Assembly (NCBI GenBank): GCA_945874515.1
Contig: CAMCHA010000213.1
Span: 1-5,275 of the forward strand
Reading direction: 5' to 3'
DNA length: 5,275 nt
Source: Asaia bogorensis
GTDB taxonomy: Bacteria; Pseudomonadota; Alphaproteobacteria; Acetobacterales; Acetobacteraceae
The notes below the pieces were generated by a model. It ran no database searches and was not told where the DNA came from. It saw only the letters and a list, made by a program, of their open reading frames with translations. Made by a program: the position numbers and the translations under genes. Positions 4,494 through 5,275 of this stretch are shown in pieces; position 1 is the first letter of the stretch, and every line of letters begins with the position of its first letter.

Positions 4494-5275
4494 ATGGTCA
4501 ACAGGCACATTGATTTGCATCTGGTATCCGATTCAACCGGGGAGACGTTGCAATCCATCGCTCGCGCGACGCTGGCACGGTTTGATGATCACCATGTGGT
4601 GGATCATCGGTGGAGCCTGATCCGATCCCGCCTGCAATTGGACCGTGTGTTGGAGGGTATTCAGCATGAACCAGGGCCAGTGCTCTATACGCTAGTTGAT
4701 TCGAGCCTTCGCCATGTGTTGGAAGAAGCCTGCCAGCGGATGGGGGTCACGTGCCTTTCACCGCTTGATCCGGTGATGGAGCTATTGCAGGAGGCTACTG
4801 GGGTCCGGGCGCGTGAAAAACGCGCCGCGCAGCATGTGATGGATGCGGATTACTTCCGGCGCATAGATGCTATGCATTACGTGTTGTCCCATGATGATGG
4901 GCAAGGAACGGTCGGCATACGGAACGCCGATGTGGTATTGGTTGGGGTTTCACGGAGTAGCAAGACACCGACCTGCTTCTATCTGGCCAATCGCGGGATC
5001 AAAGCTGCCAACGTGCCCATCGTGCCAGGCGCCACACTGCCAGAGATTTTGAATGATCCGCCTTGCCCTGTGGTCGGGCTCTATATTGAAGCTAATGCAT
5101 TGATTGATATTCGCCGCCACCGCTTGAAGATCATAGGTGGCCAGGGTGTGCGACAGGACACGACGGATTACATTGACCCTGAAGCGGTAAAGGCGGAGAT
5201 CGTCGGTGCGCGCCGGCTTTGTACCAGCCAAGGTTGGCCTGTGATTGATGTGACGCGGCGTAGCATTGAGGAAAC
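4494..5275 (+). CDS. ppsR: PEP synthase / pyruvate phosphate dikinase regulatory protein (DUF299), 3' end cut
   Basis: Members of this family are bifunctional ADP-dependent kinases and Pi-dependent pyrophosphorylases that switch PEP synthase or pyruvate phosphate dikinase off and on by phosphorylating and dephosphorylating a threonine near the catalytic His. The frame opens at ATG 4494 and stays open for 260 codons to the window edge. Seen: N-terminal [11 protein letters not shown] (9-19), YTLVD (65-69), the conserved PLDP (90-93) with the following helix, HDDGQ (133-137), the nucleotide-binding loop GVSRSSKTP (151-159) and [17 protein letters not shown] (163-179), then DVTRRSIEE at the edge. 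Family length is about 270-280 residues, so only some 10-20 are missing. Which target (PEP synthase or PPDK) applies cannot be told here. The ribosome site is poor (ACGGAA, 10 nt away). It is the CC0001/RP001 counterpart at the origin; maf usually follows. Confidence 0.95.
   Translation, partial: MVNRHIDLHLVSDSTGETLQSIARATLARFDDHHVVDHRWSLIRSRLQLDRVLEGIQHEPGPVLYTLVDSSLRHVLEEACQRMGVTCLSPLDPVMELLQEATGVRAREKRAAQHVMDADYFRRIDAMHYVLSHDDGQGTVGIRNADVVLVGVSRSSKTPTCFYLANRGIKAANVPIVPGATLPEILNDPPCPVVGLYIEANALIDIRRHRLKIIGGQGVRQDTTDYIDPEAVKAEIVGARRLCTSQGWPVIDVTRRSIEE

Noticed and set aside
4372..4620. Plus-strand open frame of 82 codons across the end of the origin gap
   Set aside because: It overlaps the secure ppsR start in another frame, has no ribosome site and no family resemblance.

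Overview
The window looks like a chromosomal housekeeping segment from an alphaproteobacterium of moderate-to-high GC content. Protein wording (GlyQ, HemE, DnaQ and the PEP synthase/PPDK regulator) and the gene set suggest Rhodospirillales, possibly Acetobacteraceae; this placement is an inference from remembered family patterns, not a search. I see no mobile element, CRISPR array, rRNA or tRNA.

Layout: (1) 1-469, minus strand, 5' part of glyQ (glycyl-tRNA synthetase alpha chain), running off the left edge. (2) 470-548, a 79-bp divergent promoter region with a readable sigma70-like promoter for glyQ. (3) 549-953, plus strand, a small NTF2/SnoaL-fold protein of unknown substrate. (4) 993-2431 then 2431-3132, a tightly packed plus-strand operon aroE-coaE-dnaQ whose genes overlap by 4 nt and 1 nt. 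(5) 3139-4197, minus strand, hemE, ending 6 nt from dnaQ in a tail-to-tail arrangement. (6) 4198-4493, a 296-bp gap between the divergent hemE and ppsR genes. (7) 4494 to the right edge, plus strand, the PEP synthase/PPDK regulatory protein gene, lacking only its last codons.

The most important part is the 296-bp gap. The interval between hemE and this regulator gene (CC0001/RP001 in Caulobacter and Rickettsia numbering) is where the chromosome replication origin lies in those relatives. Here it holds a perfect DnaA box (TTATCCACA), a Caulobacter-type G-box (TGATCCACA, minus strand), a one-mismatch box, and a weaker box one base from the perfect one. It also holds four of the nine GANTC (CcrM) sites in the whole 5.3-kb window. 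It is therefore a strong oriC candidate.

The canonical alphaproteobacterial order is, as I recall it, hemE - ori - ppsR - maf - aroE - coaE - dnaQ - secB. In this window aroE-coaE-dnaQ lies on the other side of hemE, next to glyQ and the NTF2-like gene, which suggests a rearrangement around the origin. The genes serve protein synthesis (glyQ), aromatic amino acid synthesis (aroE), CoA synthesis (coaE), replication fidelity (dnaQ), heme synthesis (hemE) and the PEP/pyruvate switch (ppsR).
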